In this document: piece by piece, positions 9,103 through 17,736 of the stretch | How positions within the stretch are numbered: position 1 is the first letter of the stretch | Layout of the letters: each line of letters opens with the position of its first letter | Assembly (NCBI RefSeq): GCF_039544005.1 | Contig: NZ_BAABKV010000001.1 | Span: 7,440,001 to 7,504,000 of the forward strand | DNA length: 64,000 bases | From: Kitasatospora paranensis | Lineage (GTDB): Bacteria; Actinomycetota; Actinomycetes; Streptomycetales; Streptomycetaceae | Direction of reading: 5' to 3' | Made by a program: the position numbers and the translations under genes | The notes under the pieces: generated by a model | The model's database searches: none | Seen by the model: only the letters and a program-made list of their open reading frames with translations | Told to the model about the DNA's origin: nothing

Positions 9103-10965
9103 ATGGCCACCGAGCCGCACCTCGGCGTCGACGACCCGACCGACCGCGCCGACGCGACCCGCGGCCTGGTCGACCGGCTCGATCCCTGCGTCGTCCGCGA
9201 CGGTGAGGGGCGCGTCGTGTGGGACAACGAGCGCTGGGCGTTCCTGGCGGGGGAGTGCCCCGACTCGGTGCACCCGGGTCTGTGGCGGCAGGGGCGGCTC
9301 AACAGTGTCCACGGCCTGTTCGAGGTCGTCCCCGGCGTTTACCAGGTCCGTGGCCTGGACGTGTCGAACATGACCATCGTCGAGGGCCGCACCGGACTGG
9401 TGGTCGTCGACCCGCTGGTCTCCCGGGAGACCGCGGAGGCCGGCCTCGCGCTCTACCGACGCAACCGCGGCGACCGACCGGTGCGGGCGGTCGTCTACAC
9501 CCACAGCCACGGCGACCACTTCGGCGGCGTGCTCGGCGTCACCACGGCCGAGGCGGTGGCGGCCGGGGAGTGCACCGTCGTCGCCCCCGATGGCTTCCTG
9601 CACCACGCGGTGAGCGAGAACGTCTTCGCCGGCCCCGCGATGACCCGCCGCGCCGTCTACATGTACGGCCGCTCCTTGCCCCTGGGTCCCGAGGGCCAGG
9701 TCGGCTTCGGACTGGGCCAGGCCGTGTCGGCCGGCACCCTCGGCCTGCTGGCGCCCACCGTGGACGTGACCGCGACCGGCCAGGAGCTGCTCCTCGACGG
9801 GGTGCGGTTCGTCTTCCAGCTGACCCCGGACACCGAGGCCCCCGCCGAACTGAACTTCTACCTGCCGGAGTTCAAGGTCCTCCTGATCGCGGAGAACGTC
9901 AGTCACACGCTGCACAACCTGCTCACCCTGCGCGGCGCCCAGGTCCGTGACGCCCATGCCTGGGCGGCGTACATCACCGAGGCCATCGGGCTCTTCGACG
10001 AGGCGGAGGTGCTCACCGGCTCGCACCACTGGCCGACCTGGGGCCGGGAGGAGGTGCTGCGGCTGCTCACCGAGCAGCGCGACGCCTACGCCTACCTGCA
10101 CGACCAGACCGTGCGGCTGATGAACCGCGGGCTCACCGGGACGGAGATCGCGGAGGAGATCCGGTCGTTCCCCGGCGACCTGGGCCGGGCCTGGAGCACC
10201 CGCGGCTACTACGGCTCGATCAGCCACAACGTCAAGGCCGTCTACCAGCGCTACATGGGCTGGTACGACGGCAACCCGGCGCACCTGTGGCAGCACCCGC
10301 CGGTCGAGCAGGCGAGGCGGTACGTCGCGGCGATCGGGGGCGCCGACGCCACCGTGGACCGGGCCCGCGAGGCCGTCGAGGCGGGAGACCTGCGCTGGGC
10401 CGCCGAACTGCTCAACCACGTGCTGTTTGCCGAACCCGAGCACGCTGCGGCCCGCGACCTGCAGGCCGACACCTACACCCGGCTCGGTCTCGCCCAGGAG
10501 AACGGCACCTGGCGCAACATCTACCTCACCGGCGCGCAGGAGCTGCGCGATGCCGGGCAGCAGCGCCGGGCCGGCACCGCGCACCACGCCAACCTCGACC
10601 TACTGACCGCCCTCTCCACCGGGCAGGTCTTCGACACGATGGCCGTCCGCCTCGACGGACCGCGCGCCGCGGCCCACCGCCTCCTGATGCGCTGGGAGTT
10701 CACCGACACCGGGGAGGCGTGGACGCTGCTCGTCGGCAACGGCGTCCTCACTCCGATGCAGGGCGACGCACCGCGCGGCGAGGCACCGAAGCTGACGATC
10801 CGTCTGGCGCGGACGGTGCTCGACCGGATCCTCGCCGGACACCTGGGTTTCCCGGACGCCGTCGCCTCCGGCGTGGTCGTCCTGAAGGGCGACGCGACCG
10901 TGCTCGCCACCTTCCACGGGCTGCTGGAGCGGCCCGAGCGCGACTTTCCGATCGTTCTGCCGTAG
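9103..10965 (+). CDS. BDS1-type alkyl sulfatase
   Basis: 620-residue metallo-beta-lactamase-fold sulfatase. The zinc motif THSHGDHFGG is near residue 140. The family's long insert and dimerisation region follow, and a C-terminal SCP2-like domain is visible (FDTMAVRLDGPRAA to LTPMQG). It hydrolyses alkyl sulfate esters to alcohol and sulfate. No signal peptide is seen, so it probably acts inside the cell. ATG 9103 follows a perfect GGAGGAG. The next two genes encode aldehyde and alcohol dehydrogenases, which fits oxidation of the released alcohol. Confidence 0.88.
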   Translation: MATEPHLGVDDPTDRADATRGLVDRLDPCVVRDGEGRVVWDNERWAFLAGECPDSVHPGLWRQGRLNSVHGLFEVVPGVYQVRGLDVSNMTIVEGRTGLVVVDPLVSRETAEAGLALYRRNRGDRPVRAVVYTHSHGDHFGGVLGVTTAEAVAAGECTVVAPDGFLHHAVSENVFAGPAMTRRAVYMYGRSLPLGPEGQVGFGLGQAVSAGTLGLLAPTVDVTATGQELLLDGVRFVFQLTPDTEAPAELNFYLPEFKVLLIAENVSHTLHNLLTLRGAQVRDAHAWAAYITEAIGLFDEAEVLTGSHHWPTWGREEVLRLLTEQRDAYAYLHDQTVRLMNRGLTGTEIAEEIRSFPGDLGRAWSTRGYYGSISHNVKAVYQRYMGWYDGNPAHLWQHPPVEQARRYVAAIGGADATVDRAREAVEAGDLRWAAELLNHVLFAEPEHAAARDLQADTYTRLGLAQENGTWRNIYLTGAQELRDAGQQRRAGTAHHANLDLLTALSTGQVFDTMAVRLDGPRAAAHRLLMRWEFTDTGEAWTLLVGNGVLTPMQGDAPRGEAPKLTIRLARTVLDRILAGHLGFPDAVASGVVVLKGDATVLATFHGLLERPERDFPIVLP

Positions 10966-11001
10966 TCCCTCTCCCATCGCAACGACGCGAGGAATGTGAA
11001 C

Positions 11002-12456
11002 ATGACCGAGATCGTGGTGCACGACAGGCTCTTCATCGGCGGCCGGTGGGTCGAACCCGCAGGCACCGGGACCATCGAGGTGGTCTCCCCGCACACCGAG
11101 CAGGTCGTCGCCCGGGTGCCGCACGCCACGCCGGCGGACGTCGACGCGGCGGTGGCCGCCGCCCGTGAGGCATTCGACCACGGCCCGTGGCCGCGGATGA
11201 CCGTCGCCGAGCGCGTCGAGGTGGTCACCCGGATCAAGGATGCCCTGCTCGCCCGCCACCAGGAACTGGCCGAGCTGATCACCCTGCAGAACGGCTCCCC
11301 GATCAGCTTCTCGGTGCGCGGTCAGGCACTCTCGGCGGTCGGCATCTTCGGCGCCGCACTGGCCGCCGCGGCGCAGCTGATCGTGGAGGAGGAGCGGCAG
11401 GGGCTCACCGGCCGGGTCCTGGTCCGCCGCGAACCGATCGGTGTGGTGGCCGCCGTCGTCCCGTGGAACGCCCCGCAGTTCGCCATCGCCGGCAAGGTCG
11501 CCCCGGCCCTGCTCGCAGGCTGCACCGTGGTGCTCAAGCCGTCCCCGGAGACCCCGCTGGACTCGTACCTCCTGGCCGAGGTGTGCGAGCGGGCGGGGCT
11601 GCCCGAGGGCGTGCTCAGCGTGCTGCCGGCGGATCGGGAAACCGCCTCGTACCTGGTGGCCCACCCCGGCATCGACAAGATCGCCTTCACCGGCTCGGTG
11701 GCCGCGGGCAAGAAGATCATGGCCGCGGCGGCGGAGAACCTCACCCGGGTCTCCCTGGAGCTGGGCGGCAAGTCCGCCGCGATCCTGCTGGAGGACGCCG
11801 ACGTCGACGCCGCGCTCCCCGTCCTCGTCGGCAGCACCTGCGCCGCCAACAGCGGCCAGGCCTGCGTCGCGCTCACCCGGGTGCTGGTGCCCGCCTCCCG
11901 CTACGACGAGGTCGCGGCCAAGCTCGCCGCCGCCCTCGGCGCGCTCCGGGTCGGCGACCCGTCCGACCCGGCCACCGTGGTCGGCCCGATGGTCACCCGC
12001 ACCCAGCAGCAGCGGAACCTCGACTACATCCGGATCGGTCAGGAGGAGGGCGCCAAGGTCCTGACCGGTGGCGGCGTCCCCGAGGGCCTGGACACCGGCT
12101 GGTACGTCGCACCGACGCTGTTCGGCGAGGTCGGCAACGACATGCGGATCGCCCGTGAGGAGATCTTCGGCCCGGTGGTCTGCCTGATCCGGTACGAGAC
12201 GGAGGAGGACGCGGTCCGCATTGCCAACGACTCCGACTACGGCCTGTCCGGTGCCGTGTTCACCACCGACACCGAGCGGGGCGTCCGGCTCGCCCGCCGG
12301 ATCCGCACCGGCACCTTCACCGTCAACGGCTTCCGGCTGGACCCGGCCGCCCCGTTCGGCGGCTTCAAGAACTCCGGGATCGGCCGGGAGTTCGGCCCGG
12401 AGGGCCTGTCCGGCTACTACGAGTACCAGTCCGTCAACCTGCCGATCACCGACTAG
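11002..12456 (+). CDS. Aldehyde dehydrogenase (NAD-dependent)
   Basis: 484-residue ALDH. Visible features are the catalytic Glu in LELGGKSA, the catalytic Cys in NSGQACVAL, the cofactor loop FTGSVAAGKKI and the conserved EEIFGPVV. It oxidises an aldehyde to the acid. ATG 11002 was preferred over GTG 10996 because GCGAGGA gives better spacing. It sits between alkyl sulfatase and alcohol dehydrogenase genes, pointing to fatty aldehyde or another hydrophobic aldehyde as substrate. Confidence 0.9.
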   Translation: MTEIVVHDRLFIGGRWVEPAGTGTIEVVSPHTEQVVARVPHATPADVDAAVAAAREAFDHGPWPRMTVAERVEVVTRIKDALLARHQELAELITLQNGSPISFSVRGQALSAVGIFGAALAAAAQLIVEEERQGLTGRVLVRREPIGVVAAVVPWNAPQFAIAGKVAPALLAGCTVVLKPSPETPLDSYLLAEVCERAGLPEGVLSVLPADRETASYLVAHPGIDKIAFTGSVAAGKKIMAAAAENLTRVSLELGGKSAAILLEDADVDAALPVLVGSTCAANSGQACVALTRVLVPASRYDEVAAKLAAALGALRVGDPSDPATVVGPMVTRTQQQRNLDYIRIGQEEGAKVLTGGGVPEGLDTGWYVAPTLFGEVGNDMRIAREEIFGPVVCLIRYETEEDAVRIANDSDYGLSGAVFTTDTERGVRLARRIRTGTFTVNGFRLDPAAPFGGFKNSGIGREFGPEGLSGYYEYQSVNLPITD

Positions 12457-12489
12457 ATCCGACGTACCGTCATCCGAAGGAGAAGAACC

Positions 12490-13566
12490 GTGCGCGCAGC
12501 AGTGCTCAACACCGTCGGCGATGCCGCCCTCGACGTGCGTGACGTGACGACGGCGTCCGTCGGCGCAGGCAGGGTCCGGGTCAGGCTGCACAAGGCCGGC
12601 CTCTGTCACTCCGACCTCTCCGCGATGAGCGGCGTGCTCACCCACCCCGCCCCGTTCGTCCCCGGCCACGAGGGCGCGGGCGAGGTCGTGGAGGTCGGCG
12701 AGGGCGTCACCAACGTCAAGCCCGGCGACCGCGTGATCGTCTGCTGGATGCCGCCCTGCGACCGGTGCCCGTCGTGCAGGGCCGGCGACGGACACCTGTG
12801 CCGCAGCGGCTACGCCACGCTGGCCACGCCCGCCTTCGTCGACGGCGGGACGCCGCTGCCCGGCATGATGGGCACCGGCACCTTCGCGGAGGAGGCGGTG
12901 ATTGCCGCCACCGCGGCCATCCCGATCCCGGACGACCTGCCGTACGACGTCGCCGCGCTGATCGGCTGCGGCATCGCCACCGGCGTCGGCGCCGCGCTCA
13001 ACACCGCCAAGGTGCGGCCCGGTTCCTCGGTGGTCGTGATCGGCCTCGGCGGCGTCGGCATCAGCATCGTGCAGGGGGCGAGGGTCGCCGGTGCGGCGCA
13101 GATCCTCGCCGTCGACCCCACCGCCAACCGCCGCGAGCTGGCGCTGACGTTCGGCGCCACCGCAGCGGTAGCCCCCGACGAGCTGGACGACGCGAGGAAG
13201 CGCATCACCGGCGGCTTCGGCTTCGACTACGCCTTCGAGGCGGTCGGCAGGCCGAGCACCTTCCGGGCCGCCTACGACGCCGCCCGACTCGGCGGCTCCG
13301 TCGTCCTGGTCGGCGCGGGCTCCCGTACCGACCTGACCGACCTCAGCATGGGCGAGCTGTTCCTGAACGAGAAGAAGATCCTCCCCTCGTTCTACGGGGG
13401 CGACGACGTGCGCCGCACCTTCGCCACGATCATCGACCTGTGGCGGGCAGGACGTCTCGACCTCGAGTCGATGATCACCCACCGGGTGCCGCTGACCGAC
13501 GTCAACGAGGCCATCCGCCAGATGCACACCGGCGAGGCGCTGCGGACGGTCATCGACCTCGTCTGA
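12490..13566 (+). CDS. Zinc-dependent alcohol dehydrogenase (MDR family)
   Basis: 358-residue medium-chain dehydrogenase. Catalytic zinc ligands are in GLCHSDL and GHEGAGEV. The structural zinc site has its four Cys in CDRCPSCRAGDGHLC. The Rossmann motif is VIGLGGVGIS. Start is GTG 12490 with AAGGAGAAG in front. It would oxidise primary alcohols to aldehydes with NAD, feeding the aldehyde dehydrogenase just upstream. A strong terminator follows. Confidence 0.9.
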   Translation: MRAAVLNTVGDAALDVRDVTTASVGAGRVRVRLHKAGLCHSDLSAMSGVLTHPAPFVPGHEGAGEVVEVGEGVTNVKPGDRVIVCWMPPCDRCPSCRAGDGHLCRSGYATLATPAFVDGGTPLPGMMGTGTFAEEAVIAATAAIPIPDDLPYDVAALIGCGIATGVGAALNTAKVRPGSSVVVIGLGGVGISIVQGARVAGAAQILAVDPTANRRELALTFGATAAVAPDELDDARKRITGGFGFDYAFEAVGRPSTFRAAYDAARLGGSVVLVGAGSRTDLTDLSMGELFLNEKKILPSFYGGDDVRRTFATIIDLWRAGRLDLESMITHRVPLTDVNEAIRQMHTGEALRTVIDLV

Positions 13567-13576
13567 CAGTGGACAC

Positions 13577-13613
13577 GCCGGCCGGGCCCCGCACGACGCG
13601 GGGCCCGGCCGGC
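13577..13613 (+). terminator. Terminator after alcohol dehydrogenase
   Basis: Perfect 16-bp GC stem (13577-13592 with 13598-13613), ACGAC loop, beginning 10 nt after the stop codon. It separates the catabolic operon from the PucR regulator. Confidence 0.85.
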
Positions 13614-13653
13614 CCTTCGGCGCCTGTTGCGTCGACACGGAAGAAGGTTCCCC

Positions 13654-14877
13654 ATGTCTTTCCCTCCGCGACCCGCGGACGGTGCGGTGAGGGACGAAGG
13701 GGATCAGCCGTTCCCCGAGATCCTCGAGTACGCCGCGGGCCTGCTGCTCGGCCGGACGTCGGGGCTCGCCGACACCGTGCTGGCCCGGGTCCTCGGCGAG
13801 ATCGGGTACTTCCACGACCCGCGCCGGGTCCCCGAGGACCTGGTCGGCTCGACCTACGTCGCCACGGAGCTCGTCGTATCGGCGTTCGCCGATCCCAAGG
13901 GGTTCACCCGGTCCGCGGAGTACGCCTGGCAGGTGGGTGCCACCCGGGCCGAGGACGGCGTCCCGCTCGGTGCCATGCTGCACATGTACCGGATCGCCGG
14001 GGAGGAGCTGTGGAACGCGCTGGTCGCCGCGGTGGTGCGGGAGGCACCGGAGCGCGCCCACCACATGGTCCGCGCGGCGACGTACGTCTGGCGTCTCGTG
14101 GAGCGCGAGACCGCGCTGATGACCGAGGCGCATCGGCAGCGCAGCGGCGATCCGGCCGAACGCAGCGACCGCCGGATGGTGGGGGCGCTGAAGGTGCTGC
14201 TGCGTGCCCAGCTGGACCCCCTCGACCTCTCACGCGTCTCCGTGACGCTCGGCCTGCCGATGGACGGCCGCTATGCCGTCGCCCGGGTGACCGGTCCGGA
14301 CGCGATCCGGGCCGACGGAGCCCCGGTGCGCGAGGAACTCGACGGGGTGACGGTGTTCTGGTGCCCGCAGCCGGAGGGTTGGGCAGTGGTGGCCGCGTGC
14401 GGCGACCACCTGTCCCGGGCAGTGGCCCGCGCCGTCGGGGACGGCGGCCGCGCCCGGATCGGCGTCAGCCCCGTGGTGCAGGGGCTGGCCGGGCTCGGAC
14501 GGGCACGGCAACTCGCCGACACCGCGCTGGCGCTGTGCACCGCCGACGGGGAACTCGTGCACCTGAAGGACCGGATGGCCCCCGGCTTCCTGCTCACCCA
14601 GCGGGACCTCGCCCGCGAGCTCGTGGATCAGGTGCTCGGTCCGGTCCTGGCGTTGGAACCGGACGAGGGCCAGGTGCTGTTGGAGACCTTCGGCGTCTGG
14701 CTGGACTGCAGCGGCAGCCTGCCCCAGGTGGCGTCGCGGCTGTACTGCCACCGCAACACCGTGCACAACCGGCTGCGCAGGCTGGAGAGGCTCACCGGGC
14801 GGCTGCTGGCGCGGCCCCGCGACCTGGTGGACCTGTCGATGGCCCTGGACGCGCTCCGCCTCGGCGCGGCCGAGTAG
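13654..14877 (+). CDS. PucR/CdaR-family transcriptional regulator
   Basis: 407-residue regulator. The C-terminal HTH_30 domain is clear (FGVWLDCSGSLPQVA, then YCHRNTVHNRLRRLERLTGR). The N-terminal 250 residues form the helical and GGDEF-like region common in these activators. It lies between the catabolic operon and the acyl-CoA dehydrogenases and is the only regulator in this block. It is therefore the best candidate to act through the CATAGGCA boxes or the paired promoter motifs; that link is inference. An AAGAAGG site precedes ATG 13654. Confidence 0.85.
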   Translation: MSFPPRPADGAVRDEGDQPFPEILEYAAGLLLGRTSGLADTVLARVLGEIGYFHDPRRVPEDLVGSTYVATELVVSAFADPKGFTRSAEYAWQVGATRAEDGVPLGAMLHMYRIAGEELWNALVAAVVREAPERAHHMVRAATYVWRLVERETALMTEAHRQRSGDPAERSDRRMVGALKVLLRAQLDPLDLSRVSVTLGLPMDGRYAVARVTGPDAIRADGAPVREELDGVTVFWCPQPEGWAVVAACGDHLSRAVARAVGDGGRARIGVSPVVQGLAGLGRARQLADTALALCTADGELVHLKDRMAPGFLLTQRDLARELVDQVLGPVLALEPDEGQVLLETFGVWLDCSGSLPQVASRLYCHRNTVHNRLRRLERLTGRLLARPRDLVDLSMALDALRLGAAE

Positions 14878-14899
14878 TTGCCGGTTGCCCGGAACGCCA

Positions 14900-14933
14900 A
14901 GAGGCCGGACCCGCGGATGCGGGTCCGGCCTCT
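14900..14933. terminator. Convergent bidirectional terminator
   Basis: Perfect 15-bp stem (14900-14914 with 14919-14933) and GGAT loop between the PucR gene and the convergent acyl-CoA dehydrogenase. Confidence 0.85.
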
Positions 14934-14948
14934 GCGGTGAGAACGGCC

Positions 14949-16106
14949 TTACAGGCCCAGGTCCTTGGCGATGATGGTCTTCATGATCTCGCTGGAGCCG
15001 CCGTAGATCCGGCTGACGCGGGTGTCGGCGTACAGGCGGGCGATCGGGTACTCCATCATGTAGCCGTACCCGCCGTGCAGCTGGAGGCACTTGTCGGTGA
15101 CCCGGCCGGCCGTCTCGGTGGCGAACAGCTTGAGCTTCGCGGCGTCGGCCGACGTGAGCTCGCCGGCTTCGAAGGCCTCTAGCGCCTTGTCGAGCAGGCA
15201 CTCCAGCGCCTCGACCTCGGCCGCGCACTCGGCGAGGACGAACTTGGTGTTCTGGAAGGCCGCCACCGGCTTGCCGAAGACGAGGCGCTCCTTGACGTAC
15301 TCCGTCGTGAACCGGATCGCGGCCTTGGCCGTGCCGTGGCTCATCGCACCTGCGCCCAGGCGCTCCTGCACGAGGTTGTGGGTGAGATAGCGGAAGGCCA
15401 TGCCCTCCTCGCCGAGCAGATTCTCCACCGGGACCCTGACGTCCGTGAAGGACAACTCCGCGGTGTCCTGGGCGCGCAGGCCGATCTTCTCCAGCTTGCG
15501 TCCGACCGTGTAGCCCTCGCTCTTCGCGTCGACGCACAGCAGCGACAGGCCGAGGCGGCGGTTCTCCTCGGGAGCGGGGGAGGTGCGGGCCACGACCACG
15601 ACCAGGTCGGCCTGGTAGCCGCCGGTGATGAACGTCTTGGCGCCGTTGAGGACGTAGTGCGTGCCGTCCTCGGACAGACGCGCGGTGGCCCTGATCCCGG
15701 CGAGGTCGGAGCCGGTGCCGGGCTCGGTCATCGCCAGCGCGGTCATGGTGTCGCCGGAGACGAAGCCGGGCAGCCAGCGTTGCTTCTGCTCGTCGTTGCC
15801 GAACTTCAGCAAATAGGGCAGGGCGAGTGCGGTGTGGGCACCGGCGGCGCCGAGGACGACGCCGGCGCGGGCGCTCTCCTCCATGACGATCGCCTGGTAC
15901 TTGAAGGAGGTGATGCCGGCGCCGCCGAACTCCTCCGGCACCTCGATGCCGAAGTAGCCGAGGTCGCCGAGCTTGCGGTACAGCTCCCTGGGGACGAGCC
16001 CGGCCCGGGTCCAGTCGTCGAAGTGGGGCACGACCTCCTTGGCCAGGAAGTCGCGGATGGTCCGGCGGAACGCCTCGTGGTCCTCGGTGTAGACGGTACG
16101 GCGCAT
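14949..16106 (-). CDS. Acyl-CoA dehydrogenase (copy 1)
   Basis: 385-residue FAD enzyme introducing the 2,3-double bond in acyl-CoA. Present are ALAMTEPGTGSDLAG, the conserved THYVLNGAKTFITGG, and the C-terminal QLHGGYGYMMEYPIARLYADTR. It is closely similar along its whole length to the next gene upstream on the same strand, including start (MRRT.YT) and end (MKTIIAKDLGL). The two look like a tandem duplication and could form a heteromer. Confidence 0.9.
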   Translation of the reverse strand: MRRTVYTEDHEAFRRTIRDFLAKEVVPHFDDWTRAGLVPRELYRKLGDLGYFGIEVPEEFGGAGITSFKYQAIVMEESARAGVVLGAAGAHTALALPYLLKFGNDEQKQRWLPGFVSGDTMTALAMTEPGTGSDLAGIRATARLSEDGTHYVLNGAKTFITGGYQADLVVVVARTSPAPEENRRLGLSLLCVDAKSEGYTVGRKLEKIGLRAQDTAELSFTDVRVPVENLLGEEGMAFRYLTHNLVQERLGAGAMSHGTAKAAIRFTTEYVKERLVFGKPVAAFQNTKFVLAECAAEVEALECLLDKALEAFEAGELTSADAAKLKLFATETAGRVTDKCLQLHGGYGYMMEYPIARLYADTRVSRIYGGSSEIMKTIIAKDLGL

Positions 16107-16163
16107 GACGTGCGGGATCCCCTCTCGGGCGGTAGCGGTGCGGGAAGGCGGGACGCGGCGGGG

Positions 16164-17318
16164 CTAGAGGCCGAGGTCCTTGGCGATGATGGTCTTCATG
16201 ACCTCGCTGGAGCCGGCGTAGATCCGGTTGATCCGGGTGTCCGCGTAGAGGCGGGCGATGGGGTACTCGAGCATGTAGCCGTACCCGCCGTGCAGTTGGA
16301 GGCACTTGTCGATGACCCGGCCGGCCGTCTCGGTGGCGAACAGCTTGAGCTTGGCCGCGTCGGCGGCGGTCAGCTCGCCGCGGTCCTCCAGCTCGATGCC
16401 CTTGTCGGTCATCGCCTGGGCGGCCTCGACCTCGGCGGCGCACTCGGCGAGCACGAACCTGGTGTTCTGGAAGGCCGCCACCGGCTTGCCGAAGACCTTC
16501 CGTTCCCTCACGTAGTCGCGGGTGAAGCCGATGGCGGCGGCGGCGGAGGCGACGGCGGTGACGGCGACCGACAGCCGCTCGCGGGGCAGGTTCTGACCCA
16601 GGTACGAGAAGCCCCTGTCCTGCTCGCCGAGGAGGTTCTCCACCGGCACCTCGACGTCGGTGAAGGACAGTTCGGAGGTGTCGGACCAGCGCAGGCCGAT
16701 CTTGTCCAGCTTCCGGCCGTAGGCGAAGCCCTCGCTGTCGGTCGGGACGACGAACAGGCTCAGGCCGTGCCGGCGGTCCTCCGGGGTGGCCGGAGCGGTC
16801 CGGGCGGCCACGATGCACAGCGTGGCGTTGCGGGCGGCGGTGATGAAGGTCTTGGCGCCGTTGAGGACGTAGTGCGTGCCGTCCGCGGAGAGCTTCGCGG
16901 TGGTGCGGATGCCGGCCAGGTCGGATCCCGTGCCCGGCTCGGTCATGGCGACGCAGAGCACGTCGCCGGCGACCACGCCGGGCAGCCAGCGCCGCTTCTG
17001 CTCCTCGTCGGCCAGCCGCAGCAGGTAGGGCAGCACGATGCCGGTGGACGTCGACTGGGCGGAGAACGTCACGCCGGCGCGGGTGGTCTCCTCGGCGATG
17101 ACCGCCTGGTACCTGAAGCTGGTGGGGCCCGGGCCGCCGTACTCCTCGGGCACGTCGAAGCCCATGACCCCGATCTCCCCGAGCTTGCGGTAGAGCTCCC
17201 GGGGGACGAGGTTGTCCCGCTCCCACTGCTCGAAGTGGGGCTTGACCTCGCGGGCGACGAAGTCCCGGATCATCGACCGGAAGGCCTCGTGCTCGTCGGT
17301 GTAGAGGGTGCGTCTCAT
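16164..17318 (-). CDS. Acyl-CoA dehydrogenase (copy 2)
   Basis: 384-residue paralogue of copy 1. Motifs are CVAMTEPGTGSDLAG, THYVLNGAKTFIT and QLHGGYGYMLEYPIARLYADTR. The frame is open to 17597, but ATG 17318 matches the start of copy 1 (MRRTLYTDEHEAF versus MRRTVYTEDHEAF). It is the first gene of the leftward pair and shares a divergent intergenic region with the thiolase. Confidence 0.9.
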   Translation of the reverse strand: MRRTLYTDEHEAFRSMIRDFVAREVKPHFEQWERDNLVPRELYRKLGEIGVMGFDVPEEYGGPGPTSFRYQAVIAEETTRAGVTFSAQSTSTGIVLPYLLRLADEEQKRRWLPGVVAGDVLCVAMTEPGTGSDLAGIRTTAKLSADGTHYVLNGAKTFITAARNATLCIVAARTAPATPEDRRHGLSLFVVPTDSEGFAYGRKLDKIGLRWSDTSELSFTDVEVPVENLLGEQDRGFSYLGQNLPRERLSVAVTAVASAAAAIGFTRDYVRERKVFGKPVAAFQNTRFVLAECAAEVEAAQAMTDKGIELEDRGELTAADAAKLKLFATETAGRVIDKCLQLHGGYGYMLEYPIARLYADTRINRIYAGSSEVMKTIIAKDLGL

Positions 17319-17586
17319 GGCAGGTGCTCTCTCATGTCTGCGGGGCCGGGCCGAGGCCGGAGGTGCCGCGAGGTGACCGGTCTCGGCGGTCCTGTCGGTC
17401 GCCGGGTGCCCGTCGCGGGGCATGCGTGTCCCGCTGTGCGGAGCCCTTGCGGGAGGTGTCGGCCGTTCGCGACGGCGCACGGCATCAGGGCGGGGCACGG
17501 CCACGACGGGGGACCGGAGCGGGCGCGGCGCGCGGTGCCGCGAGGGTGATGCGGGCGGCGCGTCGGAAGGCCGCCCGGACGCCCAC

Positions 17587-17594
17587 CATAGGCA
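17587..17594 (+). promoter_or_regulatory. CATAGGCA box
   Basis: Third copy of the octamer, in the region between acyl-CoA dehydrogenase copy 2 and the thiolase. An inverted copy follows 28 nt later. Confidence 0.4.
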
Positions 17595-17622
17595 CACCTC
17601 GGCCGCCGCACACCCTAGGGAA

Positions 17623-17630
17623 TGCCTATG
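17623..17630 (-). promoter_or_regulatory. CATAGGCA box (inverted)
   Basis: Inverted copy (reads TGCCTATG on the plus strand), about 17 nt before the AAGGATTTAC box of the thiolase promoter-like motif. Confidence 0.4.
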
Positions 17631-17647
17631 TGTTCCATCGGTATCTC

Positions 17648-17683
17648 AAGGATTTACTAATGGAATCGCCCGGCATAGCGTGC
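17648..17683 (+). promoter_or_regulatory. Shared two-part promoter-like motif (thiolase operon)
   Basis: AAGGATTTAC (17648-17657), 14 nt, GGCATAGCGTGC (17672-17683), 53 nt before the thiolase ATG. Both boxes match 6182-6217 exactly, with identical spacing. Confidence 0.6.
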
Positions 17684-17736
17684 TGGTGAACCGGCCGCGC
17701 GGGGCCGAGCCACCCACCCGAGAAGGAGAGAAGCCC

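Noticed and set aside
17422..17736. N-terminal extension of the thiolase by 105 codons
   Set aside because: It would cross the promoter motif at 17648-17683. ATG 17737 has a good ribosome site and fits normal thiolase length.
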